Assembly (NCBI GenBank): GCA_015501055.1
Contig: JADNYV010000143.1
Span: forward strand, 32,535-96,534
Source: Mucidula mucida
Lineage: Eukaryota; Basidiomycota; Agaricomycetes; Agaricales; Physalacriaceae
Reading direction: 5' to 3'
Length of the DNA stretch: 64,000 nt
In this document: piece after piece, positions 11,462 to 22,975 of the stretch
Layout: every line of letters starts with the position of its first letter
Numbering within the stretch: the stretch's first letter is position 1
The notes under the pieces: model-generated
Databases searched by the model: none
Seen by the model: the letters and a program-made list of their open reading frames with translations, nothing else
Told to the model about the DNA's origin: nothing
Translations under genes and position numbers: made by a program

Positions 11462-11728
11462 TATGCACTATAGCTTTTCCAGACTTTCTGGGAACCTCCA
11501 GCGCCTGAAATACCCCAAACACTGATCTGATCAGTGAGTTTTGATGCTCGCGTTGCAGTTTTCATATACCTCCCATCCATCTATTTTCTCACTGCTTCGC
11601 TCAGAGATGTAAAAAAGGTATCTGATTTAGATTCTTAAATCATCAAGGCCGGGAAATGCTGTATTCTGGGACTTATCCTCACTTTAACCGCTTCTAGGTG
11701 ATTATCCGGACCACTGGTATGGATAGTA
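11462..11728 (-). repeat. Right arm of the 267-bp inverted repeat
   Basis: Inverted copy of 10981-11247, including the first codons of the ubiquitin-like gene. Sequence beyond 11728 is unrelated to the left side, so the duplication ends sharply there. Confidence 0.9.
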
Positions 11729-12459
11729 GCGCTGCAGCACGAACCAGTGTTTGGTTAATGTGCTGCTGTAGTTTGTTTTGGCGGTTTGTTCATGGTTAAA
11801 ATGCAAGCAAGAAGATTTCTATCAGGGTCACAAATGAGCAGATATTTTCATTGGCAATAATTGGGCCGTAGAGCTAGATGTGTGCTATCAATCCAAATTG
11901 ATCAAAAAGCGGAGTGTATCCGTTTTAAGTTAAAATTCAACCTGGTTCAACACATTCTGACAAGAGTCTCAATGTCAGCATTATATTTAGATCTATGGAG
12001 CAAGCCTTTACTTCATCATCTCCATGCCTTTAAAGTGTGCAGGACAACTGAAGAACTGCTAACAGTGCATGTGCCATTAATCATATCAATTTCTTGGAAT
12101 TTAAACTAACAGTACAGTTTGTCTATGTTATGTCTGTTCTGTGCACAGTTGGCACTGTTTATTGATTATGGTTCTATCTGATTATTTATCAATTCCTTTC
12201 CGTCACAGCTGGAGCCTTCATGTCTCTGTCTTCATTATGTAATCTTGCCCAATATGACTTTATGTGCAACTCACATAAATTGTTACCATTCTCATTGTTG
12301 GCATCACTACAAACCCTAGCCATGATCTACTCTACTACTCAAACTGACCTGCACCCAATAAAGGCTGCGAATACTTCTGGGGACTGATCAACTGTTTAAT
12401 TAAATGTTCTGTTTATAAAAACAATTTTGTACCATGACATAGTGCATCTGTAGCAGGTG
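11729..12459. other. AT-rich sequence, no gene recognised
   Basis: Start of a roughly 3-kb island that is visibly richer in A and T than the flanking genes. No motif or exon chain was found here. Confidence 0.5.
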
Positions 12460-14500
12460 TTTTTTGAGCAAATTATATTACATTCAGTGTTTAACATTAC
12501 ACTGCCATATTGTACTGAGGCTCCATCAGTTTTCCATCTGGCTCGTGAGTTGCAAGATCCCACACTTGTCTTTATCTACTACTCATGTTAACCCAACTCT
12601 CCTACAAAAAAGATGGAATATTCACAATCATAGATTTTTGCCCAGAAGTAACTCAATGTTGTGGTGTGTTTTTACTCCAATTGACACTGCTACCAAACTC
12701 ACTCTGTTTCTTATGTGTTGTTATATCTGCCCTTCAACTCTTCCCCACGGGGAAGACTTATTAATCATCAATGTTCATTTTGTCAGCCATGCACGCCTTT
12801 TTACGCGCAAGCCAAAGTTTTTGCAACTTCTTTTCATTTTTGTCTACTTGCTTCCTCTTCTCTTTAGCTGCAAATTGTGCTCTTTTTAAATCTATTCTTT
12901 ACAGTAAAGTAAAGGTGGTCCATTGCAAGCTTAAAGAAAATGGCCATATTGCCTACGGCCGCAACATAACTAGGTCTAAAAAAAAGACATTGCTGAACTG
13001 ATAGTGGCAGCGTTTCCAGAGGGGGGAACATCCTAACACATCTTGTTGCGCTTCTTGTCTACCCCCTTTCAAACCTTTTCCATTGGCCTTTTTTTTACCT
13101 GCTTCTTCAGCTGTTCCACAGTCTCAATTCCCGTAACAACTTTTCTCTTAAAATAGAGATGCTTCATTGCGATAGCAGCCTTGAGAAAACAATTCAGAAC
13201 ACCATTCTTTTCATTGAATGTCACAAACTGCTGGGCAATGTCAGGTATTTGAATGTTGAAGCAGATTGTCATACAAAGGTAAAGAAACATGATGGAGTTG
13301 GATGATGACATCTTGTTCTGGATCAATTTCCTATTGTTACGTCCTTCCAGGGCCTTTGAGAAGGTAATGAAACCATGCATGTCCTTATTACTAAATAAGA
13401 CAGAACCATCCTTGTTGATAATGGTGTACCATCCAATAGCCGCATTATAACCAAATAGGTTAGGGAAGTTTATAGCAAATAAGAGGTATTTCTTTATTGC
13501 TTATAATGGTACTGCTTTCTTATTAATGCATTCATTCTTTATACTCTTTCATGTTGTTTAGGAGTACATGAAGGGCACCTATTGGAATTTTAGGTATTTC
13601 AAATCCCTTGAGATTGTTTTGATGTCCCTTCAATTCTGCAACGGGGTCAATTCTCAGTGCCTCAATGTAGTTTGTAAAGGCCTGTAAATGCTTTACTTTC
13701 TTAATAGGTAACCAGGTAACATCACTGGCCTTCCATTACAATTTAAAATAGAGATTAGTTCCTGTTTCAGTATAGTATGTGATCTCTGTTTCAGTTGGGA
13801 GGGAAAATCCACACAAAAAGAAGTATTATAGAAGTTCTGTAAGACACAATATGATTTTATATACTTTAGAACTAACTTTTGTTAGGTCACAATCCAAGTA
13901 GACGGCTTCAAAAAATTATGCATTTGTGAGTTGCAGAATTAACTCCTAGCTAAAGATGACTTTTTTGAGCAATCTTTAATAATATCACAAACCTTATTTG
14001 TGAACAGATCAGTGAGTGGTATAGAACTTACCCTTACTTTCTGCAATTTGGACTTCTTCTTCTTTTCCTGATCTTCCTTTAGAATTGAAGAAGCTTTACA
14101 TGCCTCATGTTATTTAACGCAAAGAGCCAGCTTTTTAGCTTTTAAATTGGCCTTGCTAGGAGCAGAACTATCTTTATGCTTAAATACCAAGTAGCCTTCA
14201 TTATTACTGTCACTTTTGATTAGAAAAGTTAGGTGGCGGGATAGGTGATAAGGTTTCTTTTGCATGGGTGGAGCATCTTCATTAATCACTTCTTTAATGG
14301 TGACACAACAACTTGGTCCAGGTACATTTGAAAGGTACTGGTTGATGAACCTCCTTTTTAAAGCTAAACTTATTCTTTATAGGTGGAAAGTTTTTGCTGG
14401 AGAAAACAGTGGGACCTGTTACTCTCTTACAAGTCTTGGTTTGGACCTTCCCGGTGGCATTTTATCATATGCTCCTTTTCCTGAGGTTTTCCTTGACTGT
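12460..14500 (-). pseudogene. Decayed lysine-rich coding sequence
   Basis: Several minus-strand pieces look protein coding but are broken by stops and frame changes: a start-like MPPGRSKPRLVRE near 14465, CVTIKEVINEDAPP near 14290, a Lys-rich piece (EKKKKSKLQK) near 14050, WLPIKKVKHLQAF and IPIGALHVLLNN around 13560-13720, a 103-residue open frame at 13069-13380 (MHGFITFSKALEG) and KLWLARKKACMADKM near 12800. All read in the same direction, which suggests one ancient gene or transposon open frame. I do not recognise the family. Confidence 0.4.
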
Positions 14501-14608
14501 CATCATGTAACCGTCCCAACCTCAGGGCGAACCGGTTTCTACTGAGTCTTCGACAACACCCAAGAACTTAGTTCTTTGGCTTCTTCATTCTCCGTCATTG
14601 TGATACTT

Positions 14609-14685
14609 ACAGAGGTTTTGGAAATTCTTGTCCGCGCAGCCAAACACGCCAAACAAATCAAACAATTTGGAAAAGTCAATAAAAT
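14609..14685 (+). repeat. Left arm of a 77-bp inverted repeat
   Basis: About 90 % identical to the reverse complement of 15778-15854, core TCCGCGCAGCCAAACACGCC. Both arms can encode KFLSAQPNTPNKSNN in one frame, so they may be pieces of a repeated coding sequence. Confidence 0.75.
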
Positions 14686-15777
14686 AGCATTAACTTGTGG
14701 GCGACAAAAGGAGTACTGTAGTGTTTCGACCGTAACTTCACAGCCTGTGACCCATTATGGTCTGAAGTTACAGCGAACAGCTTCACAGACCCTTAAATTG
14801 CCTTTTTTGGACAGTTCCGCTTATAGCGGGACCTGAAATTTCCTTATTTGGAGGCTCGTGCCTGACCAAAGTGGTCCGTGACCCATTATGATGTATATAT
14901 AGCTTCACTTCAAAGACCCCCGTGACCTGTTATGTGAATTTGCGGTTGAAACCAGTAAGGATGTATACCAGAGTGCCATACTGGTATATGGATCAGTGTG
15001 GAGGGGCGAAACAAGGTATAAGGCGGGTGCAAAAAGTTGGCGGCAAGGACAAGGCAAAATCAGTATAGACTAATCACATGCTTCTACATTAGTCTCCCTA
15101 TGCCTCAAGGTCACTTGGATATCTCATGAGAGAACCTGAGATTGAGGACACATTGTATATGAGCAATTATGGCCCTCATGGTAAATTGTCGCGCATGGGC
15201 AGGCATTATGCGGCCAAGGGCACACATTGGCGGGGCCCCGGACACCGTATCCATTTAATTTGTTGTACACAAAGGAATTGTTAGATCAATGGCGACTGAG
15301 CATGGATGATGGGAAAGTTGCTGGGGAGGTGGGGTTAGAGTTAGACTGTAGCAATGCTCCTGGTCAAGGCTCCTTGCAGAGGGACGGGGGAAGGCAGTCA
15401 ACACGAGGTGGTTAATGATACATGGAATCTTGAGGAGGTTGTCCCACTGCCAGGCGACGTCCTGGAAGATCATGATTAAACGGGGCAGTATGGCGCACTA
15501 GTTATGCACCTAAAATCTTCTAAAACCAGTGGTCTCCTATGCAGCAACCTCCAGGAGATATCATGAACCCTTCAAGTCCATCTAATTCCGCATACTTGTT
15601 GTTGGGGACCAGTATATTAGGCCTTGATGCCAAAGAGCGAGTCCAGATGAAGGAGGTCGAATCGGATGCTAGCAGTGAAATTAAAGCGAGAGATACAATC
15701 ATGCTCGACGCTGAGGTCCTATAGCGCATGTAGCAACGCGTCTAAAGCCGATTCGAGATGTAGAACGAATTTATTCC
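14686..15777. other. Degenerate sequence between inverted-repeat arms
   Basis: Contains three copies of a GTGACCCATTATG-like word (near 14749, 14878 and 14930) beside GAAGTTACAGC and AGCTTCACTTC, which looks like decayed transposon-end sequence. No gene recognised. Confidence 0.4.
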
Positions 15778-15854
15778 ATTTTACTGACTTTTTCGAATTG
15801 TTCGATTTGTTTGGCGTGTTTGGCTGCGCGGACAAGAATTTCCGGAACCTCTGT
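15778..15854 (-). repeat. Right arm of the 77-bp inverted repeat
   Basis: Inverted partner of 14609-14685. Similarity stops abruptly on both sides, so the true element ends are not visible. Confidence 0.75.
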
Positions 15855-16084
15855 ACATGGTCATATCCACTTCTTCTACTATCCTATCTCTTTCATGAAT
15901 CCTCCGTTCCCCTGTCTTGGCACACAGAGCCACAGACTTAACTTATCGGATTCACGAACTCCATGTATGCTTGCTGGCGCTCGCAACAATAAGACACTAT
16001 TCGCCCAGAAGTATTACTTCACTCAAGAGCAGTGATTTTCTGATACATCCGTTCTAGAAAGCAAAGCAAAGCATAATTTACACT

Positions 16085-18408
16085 CTACCGTACGCGCCTG
16101 TAGAACAACAAATACGCCGTCCGTGACTCATCGCGCTCAAACGCATCAAACACATCCTCCCTCCTCACATCCGACACCAGCTCATCGTCGATCCGTATCC
16201 AGTTCTCCCTGTGTAGCACATCCAACGTATAATGCCCGCCCGACGCGGACACCCCATGATGATACACCGCCCCGAACAGCTTGTACTTGATCGGCCGGCG
16301 GGATGTTGGCGGCATGATGTCTGCGAAACATTAGTAACCGTCGACAGGAAGAAAACGGTCCACTCACCCAAAGGAATCTCCAACTCAGGCCCAAACACAA
16401 TCTGCTTACCCACCTTGACAACATCGCCCACCGTCGTGTCGAAATGGAACCGTTTGACATGCAGAATGAGAATGGCAGGCAACGCCTCCACGAGCATCTG
16501 CTGGCTTGCGTCGCCCATGCCACCACCGCGCTGGATCGTCTGCGGGTCCGAAATGTGCTTGACCGCGTCCTCGATCGTATGGATGTGCTCCGGCTGGATA
16601 TCCAGCCGCAGCGCACGCCAGTCCTCCACAATCACGCTATCCTTCTGCGTCGGGGCGCGCAGCGTGGACCGCGCTTTCCCTCCAAAGATCTTCGTGATCG
16701 GCGAATTGGTCGATTTCACGGTGCGCGTAACGACGGTGCGGTTCTTCTTGCCCACCTCCAGCCAACCATCGTCCACAGGCGGCGCGTCCTCTTCGTGTTC
16801 CTCCACCGCCGCGATAGGCTGCTCGGGAGTGATCATGGCCAGGAGCTCCTCCTCGAGCGTGTCCAGGTAAAACCCGAGGAACTCTTCCGCGTCCTCCTGG
16901 TGTCCGCCACGCATATTATCGAACCGTTTCTTCTCCTTCATCGCGTCGTATATCCCTGCTGGGATAAAACTGTCCCTCTCCTCCTCTGGTTGTTGTTTTT
17001 TTGCAACAAACTCGTTCAAAAATTCTATGGTGGCGTGAGTAAGCGGCGCGTCGGTCGCACTGTACCCGAGCTTGCCAAGCTCGTGGAAAAGCTTCAAGAA
17101 TGGTGGACAATGTAACAAGATCTGCAGGACTGAATTGGCGAAACACATGTTGCCCGTGTTGACGAGTCCGCGGGGTACTACGTTCGGAACAGACGCATTA
17201 CTACCGCTCGTGAGCAGTATGTGGAGAGGACTTTTCTTTGGTGGTGTAACGGGGGCAGCTGTAGTCGCGGGGATGGAGAAGCCAACGACAGTGGACTTTG
17301 GGAGAGCGTTCTTGGACGACGGAGAATTGTCTGTAGAACGAAGCAAGGACGCCCATGACTTTTTGACGGGGGCAGCTGGAGGCGCCTGGACCGCTGGTGC
17401 GTCGACGACCGGTGCGGATACCGACTCTATCGATGGCACGGGGGTCAGCGAGGTAGCCTCCTCAATAGGCGGCTCAGTGTCAGGTTGCTTTGCTTCTCGC
17501 GAAGGAGAATCCGGAGCAGATACAGACGTATTGGAAGAGATGGGTGATCCAGGGACAGTAGGAGTGTAGGCGGCGTCCGAAGACGGCACCGTAGAGGATG
17601 ACGAGGATTCCTGCTCATGTTCCTGCTCAAGGGGAACATCTGGCGGGGGTTCAACCTCGGGTGGCTGTGGTATTTGAAGCGCGTCCCGTACAATATGCGG
17701 AGGAGGTTTTGAACGAGGCGAGAATATTATTCCGGGAGCACTGGCAGGGTCATCCGGCCGTCGAGACCAGATGACCCACTCTGCAAGCCCAAAGTGTGTC
17801 TGAGGCTCGGATGCAGAGGTGGTCGACTGCGAAGAGGGCGAACTTGGCCGTGAGACGTGAGCCTCTGATGCAGAAGGTGTGGGAGAAGACGGCGGAGAAG
17901 GTGCGGCGTCTTTTGAAGTTTCAGCGGAAGGTACAAAATCAGCTGGGTGCGTGAGTACAGAATGTACAGTGTCCGGTTCAGGTACAGAGTTTACAGGCGG
18001 TGGTGGCATCGACAGTTGTTTTGGGAGAGGTGATAGCGGCGGCTGGGCCTGCCATGAAGATGACGGAGGTGGATATGGCGGGTGCTGGGGATAAGGATAT
18101 GCTGGAGAAAAGTTTTGGGGTGGGTATGCAGACGGGTGGGAATGCGGTGATACAGGCGAGAATGGCGGTGGATGATAAGCTGGGTGTTGGTGCGTAATGC
18201 CACGGGCCGCCCGTTGGCTGTACGACCCCCGTGGTCGCCCGTTCATCTGTGGCGGTATAGGATGCGCAGGTGCACCGTACTGATACGGAAAAGAGCTCGG
18301 CCCTGCACTGTTAGCACCGTACATCATGCCAGGCGCGGGCGGCGGTGGGGACTGCTGCGAGTAGTAAGTTGAGGGTCCAGGACCGGATTGGGGGTAAGGC
18401 GAGGCCAT
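16085..18408 (-). CDS. UBP3: Ubiquitin carboxyl-terminal hydrolase, Ubp3/USP10 type
   Basis: Two exons (16368-18408 and 16085-16320) separated by a 47-base intron give 758 residues. The start at 18408 (MASPYPQ) is preferred over an upstream in-frame ATG at 18489. Residues 1-410 are a low-complexity Pro/Ser-rich region, as in Ubp3/USP10 proteins. The peptidase C19 domain follows, with the Cys box GLVNTGNMCFANS (catalytic Cys422), QEDAEEFLGF, the KRFHFD motif, and the His box SGGHYTLDV (His710) followed by WIRIDDE. All catalytic positions are present. It removes ubiquitin from conjugates; Ubp3 with its cofactor Bre5 acts in vesicle transport and selective autophagy. The gene is divergent from mL54 at 18839. 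Confidence 0.92.
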
Positions 18409-18689
18409 TACGAGCTGTATAGGACATGTTGGAGAGTCGAATAGTCGACGACGAGGACAACTTACAGCAGATAAATCAGATAATCTCACAGCGAAGCCGG
18501 CAGTGCAGAATCAGAGTTGCGCACAGGCTACGTTGTACAGCGAAAGACGGTCGTGAGATACGAGTTCGTCGCTGTCTACGACGTCCCGGAAATTGGAGAC
18601 CTTTTGGTAGTGCCGTGCACGAGATGAGGGGGAGAAGGAAAGCGGGGAGCGATTTCCTTTCAGGGACACTTTTGGCGTTGCGTGTATGG

Positions 18690-18753
18690 AACCCTAACCC
18701 TGCTGACCTGAAATATTTGCGGTCCGATGTCCCGCGTTGAGTAACCCTAACCC
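18690..18753. promoter_or_regulatory. Two telobox-like promoter elements
   Basis: AACCCTAACCCT at 18690-18701 and AACCCTAACCC at 18743-18753 lie in the 430-base gap between the divergent deubiquitinase and mL54 genes. Telomere-like boxes of this kind are known in promoters of ribosomal protein genes in several fungi and plants. Use here is inferred from position next to a mitochondrial ribosomal protein gene. Confidence 0.5.
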
Positions 18754-18838
18754 AGCTTTATCTTTTTCATGTTCCTTCACGCGTGCACCCGACCACTGCG
18801 TCGACTGGCGACACCATGCCGAACAGTAGTACGCGCGT

Positions 18839-19163
18839 ATGCCGCTCCTGCTCCCCCAAAGGCGAAGCCTGCTGCGTTTGGTGCGTCTGTCCTCTACAGC
18901 CATTTCTAAACCTGACTCTCTTTGCAGTCGCTCCTAAATCATCCTGTGCCGCCGATACCATCCTCGAGGGATTGAATTACCTCAAAGACCAGCCGCCTAT
19001 ACTCGCGAAACCAGACGAAGAGTACCCAGATTGGTTATGGACGGTTATGGAAAACAAGGTGTTACCCGACGACGGACCAGGTGGAAAGAAGGAACGCTAT
19101 GAACGAAGGCTAGACAATAAAAAGAAGCTAAGAGAGCACAACTTCATGTTAACGCAGAAATAG
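18839..19163 (+). CDS. MRPL37: Mitochondrial large-subunit ribosomal protein mL54
   Basis: Exons 18839-18884 and 18928-19163 join in phase to 93 residues. The short first exon (MPLLLPQRRSLLRLV) is Arg- and Leu-rich without acidic residues, as expected for a mitochondrial presequence. The body carries the mL54 pattern: ILEGLNYLKDQPP, DEEYPDWLW, then a basic tail (KKERYERRLDNKKK) and NFMLTQK. The 43-base intron uses GTCTGT and TTTGCAG; other genes in this window also use GTCTGT donors. An alternative start at 18816 in the second frame would need no intron but lacks a targeting sequence. The protein would sit in the mitoribosome. Confidence 0.8.
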
Positions 19164-19283
19164 TGAGCGACATTTCGAGACGCCCTTTCGCCATCTAACG
19201 CGCTTTAGGTTGCACTTCATACTTTCTTGTCTTGCTCGTTATCCACCAATAATTGCTTTGCTTTCCCTCTCTTCTCCTGAGGA

Positions 19284-19678
19284 CTAGAACGATATGCGAA
19301 ATCCTGGTTCTGGTTTGGACATTGCGAGATAAAGCAGGTCTCTCCCTTGCACGTCGCTCAGGGTGTGGTAAAACTCTTGGAATTTACAAATATTGCTATC
19401 TTTGTGTATCTTCGCGCCGCCTTTAACAATCTCGCCGTTTGTCTAGACTCGTTCGTTTGCGCCGCTGCCAGGACCGAAAAGAAGCGCCACTCGTTTTCGT
19501 CGCTGTTCCATATGCCGACATGGTCGTCGTGGCTCACTTCTCTCATACTTCGTGGTGAAAATCCCACAAAGAGAATCAGTTTGTCCTTCACTTCAACCTC
19601 ATCTTTGACACTGTCGTCGGCATACCTTGGACCAGTTTCTCGCGATCCTGCCAAATCATGCCGCAATAATATTGACAC
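19284..19678 (-). other. Possible small gene, structure unresolved
   Basis: A minus-strand frame (19358-19678) with DEVEVKDKLILFVGF and VGIWNSDENEWRFF is followed, in another frame, by GEIVKGGAKIHKDSN and EFYHTLSDVQGRDLL ending at a stop at 19284. The codon pattern looks real and a CTAG acceptor lies between the pieces, but no donor gives a credible intron length. Family not recognised. Confidence 0.3.
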
Positions 19679-20403
19679 TCTCCTCTTCTAGATGGCGTCT
19701 ACTGGACACCCTTGCTTCTTACGATGGATCCCTGTTGATGCGCTTCCGTAAAGCATGTTTAGACGCGCCTGTCTGTCATCCGTCACTGGGAGGGGAAAGT
19801 GATCGATTTGCTAACTGCTCTGCTCGAATTTCAGCGACTTTTCTTAGAAGCAGTAATCTTTTGAGAATTCGTTCTGGCCTTGTTATGCCAAGGACCCGGC
19901 GGTGATCGATATGCCTCGCTTCCATCTTTTATCGATTAACCATGACAGTACGACAGCGACAACACAGCACTTCTCCCACCTCATTCAAACACCGGTCTGC
20001 TTTGTAATTGAAAATAGACGCTTCTGCGGCACCTCTACGACGTTTATGACAAGACCAAGCAGTCTGGATGGTGCCAGGTAAGCTGTTCCATGATGCATGA
20101 TGACGCGCTGTATTGCAGGGCGGCGTTCGCACCGGATGTGATTGAGGCCGGTACGCAATCGACGGAGGAGCTCGTTGACCTCAATCGCGATGATTGACTG
20201 GGAGTTAAATGAATAAAGGTAAGCCCGACATTGTGACAAGAAATGCTGAGATCCCGTTCGCTTTGCTGAATGCCTAGACGCGTCATACTTATCCATACTC
20301 GAAATGAATCACCCGCGAACAGCCTGATTGGCCGCGGCCACGTGAACGGTGGCGCTAATTAATTTAGAAGCATGGTCTCGTGTCGATCACGATTTCGTTG
20401 ACG

Positions 20404-20410
20404 TATAAGA
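20404..20410 (+). promoter_or_regulatory. TATA box of the lectin gene
   Basis: TATAAGA 107 bases before the lectin ATG, with a CT-rich stretch between. Confidence 0.5.
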
Positions 20411-20516
20411 GCGTCTCACTGGCTCCATACTCTTCAACCACCACCACCATCAGATAACAAGTGCGCCGCCCTTCTCGTCGTCGTTGTCCCCGTCATTGAC
20501 CGCCTCCTAGTTCAAA

Positions 20517-21160
20517 ATGACCTTTGTCGCTCCATCTTCCGGCCAGACGTTCGTCATCCGTAACGCCAAGTCGGGCACTGCCCTCGACCTCAAAGGTTCG
20601 TCATCGATTGGATGACATCGACGATTATCCATTAATCTTCCCCATCATTCAGAGGATGGCCACGTTATTGGATACAGCCGCCACGGCGGTGAGAACCAGC
20701 AGTGGGAAGTGACGCAGGGTTCGGACGGCAAGGTGAGCTACGCCTTTGCCTCTCATTGACGTGCGCTGATATCTTCTCGCAGTGGACTTTCCGCTGCAAG
20801 CGCGGCGGCAAGTACCTCGCCGTCCAAGGAAATGAGGCTGGCGATAACAAGGCTGTCATCGCCCAAGAGTATGTCCACCGTTCGTCTTCGGCACTTCGTA
20901 CTGATCAGATCATGTAGCCAGGAATTCGGATGGTACATGAACGTCGACAAGCACATTGCCAATGAGGGCTTCAGGTGAATAAACCTGCTACTAGCCTTTA
21001 TCTCTCCTGACGCCATTGTAGGATCTACGCCCACCCGTGCTTCAACCTTGACCTCGACAATGGCAGCACCGAGAATGGTACACGTGTTGCCGTCTGGGGT
21101 CAATGGACCGAGGAGCAGGGTACTGCGCCCCACCAGAGCTGGCAATTTGAGCGGGCTTGA
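20517..21160 (+). CDS. Ricin-B-type (beta-trefoil) lectin-like protein
   Basis: Five exons (20517-20595, 20653-20732, 20783-20868, 20918-20974, 21022-21160) give 146 residues in one continuous phase. The protein is a single beta-trefoil domain: GQTFVIRNAKSGTALDL, then ENQQWEV (QxW motif), GGKYLAVQGNE, FGWYM, CFNLDLDNG and a final HQSWQFER (second QxW). The length matches one trefoil of about 140 residues, with no signal peptide and no enzymatic domain, as in cytosolic fruiting-body lectins of mushrooms. It likely binds glycans; in related fungi such proteins act in defence against grazers, which is inference here. A TATA box lies upstream. Confidence 0.88.
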
Positions 21161-22975
21161 GAAGGTAACAAGCATTTTGAGCATCGATCGGATTGGAATC
21201 GCAATGTATTATTACAAGTAGCTGCACAAATGGAACTGTTCATCGATCTGAGGCCCAACGGATATATCGTTCCTCGTTTGTCGAGGCCCTTCTACGAACG
21301 TTATTGCCTCCGGCCGCCGCTTCACTTGCCGCCCTGCGCTTCTGTCCAACAACTTCAAAATGTGCACGACACTGTCTACCCCCCCCCCCTCCCCGCATAA
21401 TGCGACCATGCCGGCTGCTGCTGTCACTGTGCTACTTAATACGTGTACTTCGTCACGTCGCTTCACCTTCTTTGCCCTCAGATCGCTGCATAGGCGCTCA
21501 GGTGACGCCTAGCGTTGTACCTACACATCCACTTGATTTATGCGCTGAAGACTTTGAGATCAAACAATGAAGCGACTAGGTCTTCCTTCATGTCATTTTG
21601 TTACTTCTTTGTACCGCTCTATCATGCATCTCTACACTAAACCCCGCTCTCCTTGTCCAGTCACTATCTTCCGGGATAAGGTTTCTTCATGTATTACTTA
21701 AGGACCAATCTTTCCAAATTTCTGCTGGTTTGAGAGCAGACAATCTAGTTCCAGTTGGCGGGTAACTTGTAAGTACATATCTAAATCTGGTTTTGATCTC
21801 TCGACTTGCGCATGATGCATGACACAGGAGTTTGGCCCAAAATAGTTGGTGCGACTATCCCCTGACTATATGTATGTCCACAATATTGTTGAGGAGTCGC
21901 CGTAAAATAGGCAGCCCTCAATTTATTCAGATAATTACACTACTACACCTCAACTACAAGTGATTGATGTACTAGTACTACAGGCAGGCTCGATACAAAC
22001 TACACTGTCTGCATGCGCATCCACCGCCTTATCGTGTCTTAGGCTTGCATCAACTGGTTGGATCTGGGTAGAGGATGGTGGTTCTTGTCTCCGACAGTAG
22101 TATAATGTTTGTTGTCGCCGCCAGAGATGCATTTGTTGTTGCTGCTGTGAGTAGTTTTGTCTCCGCTGCAAGTGATGTTGTCTCCGCTGTTTGTGTCATT
22201 TTCCCCAGTACTAGTGTCGGCACCGGAATGATCATCCAGCCTGTGCGCGCACACATTAGCAATGCCAATCAAAAAAGCTGCAGAGTACTGGACAGCTTAC
22301 CTTCTCCTGTGATACCATTATTGCCGTCGCTTAGGTGCAACTGCCGAGCACCAGATGGGTAGTCCTGCACAGGGAGGCCACCTTTCACACTTTGCTCCAA
22401 CCTCCAGCATCTGAGGACCAGAACTGCAAGTGTTTTTCTTGATGGAAATAAGTGTATATTATTATTGCTCAATGTGCCAAAAGTGTGTCTGTTGTATATT
22501 ATGAGTTGAGTAGATTAACTTGAGGCGAGTCTGCGCCAAGAGAGACCATGGACGCCGCGCGGGCAGTGGTGGTATAGAAAGGATATGATGGAGCCCCAAT
22601 ATGTGCCAATAATATGCCATTGACAAGCCAAATATCTGATGTATGTCCCACTAGAAGTTAAGCCAACAATTTTTAGTGTAAATCCTTATTCTTCTATAAA
22701 TATGTAATTTTATTTTAGCAAGATTTCAGTCTTTTTACAGTACAATTTTCTTGATATTTTCAACAGAGTTTCTGTATTTGGAGTAGTTTACACTAAAGTT
22801 TCACTCATTGATCTAAATAGGTATAGATTAATACTATAAAAAGATTGAAACTATACTGAGAAATAATTACATACTTACAGCAGAGTCTATACTGAAAAAA
22901 ATTGCCTTAACATCTAGTGTTTGGTGTTGCAAAAACCCACTATTTTGGGATTACTTACTATAAGCGAATCAACTA
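21161..22975. other. Intergenic, no gene recognised
   Basis: Includes a poly-C run near 21381-21390, a GTTGTY-rich stretch at 22100-22200 whose reverse strand would encode a low-complexity Asn/Thr/Asp-rich peptide, and an AT-rich part from 22650. No exon chain or conserved motif. Confidence 0.45.

Noticed and set aside
12464..12889. 141-codon plus-strand frame
   Set aside because: Low-complexity, AT-rich, hydrophobic translation without a motif; the opposite strand carries the better, though decayed, coding signal.
16232..17115. Long plus-strand open frames over the deubiquitinase gene
   Set aside because: Antisense shadows of a GC-rich coding exon; no motif, and the minus strand has a complete peptidase domain.
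18690..18753. Interstitial telomere repeat
   Set aside because: Only two isolated short copies in a promoter, no tandem array.
22039..22272. Asn/Thr-rich minus-strand frame
   Set aside because: Translation of a simple-sequence stretch; no homologous structure or exon partners.
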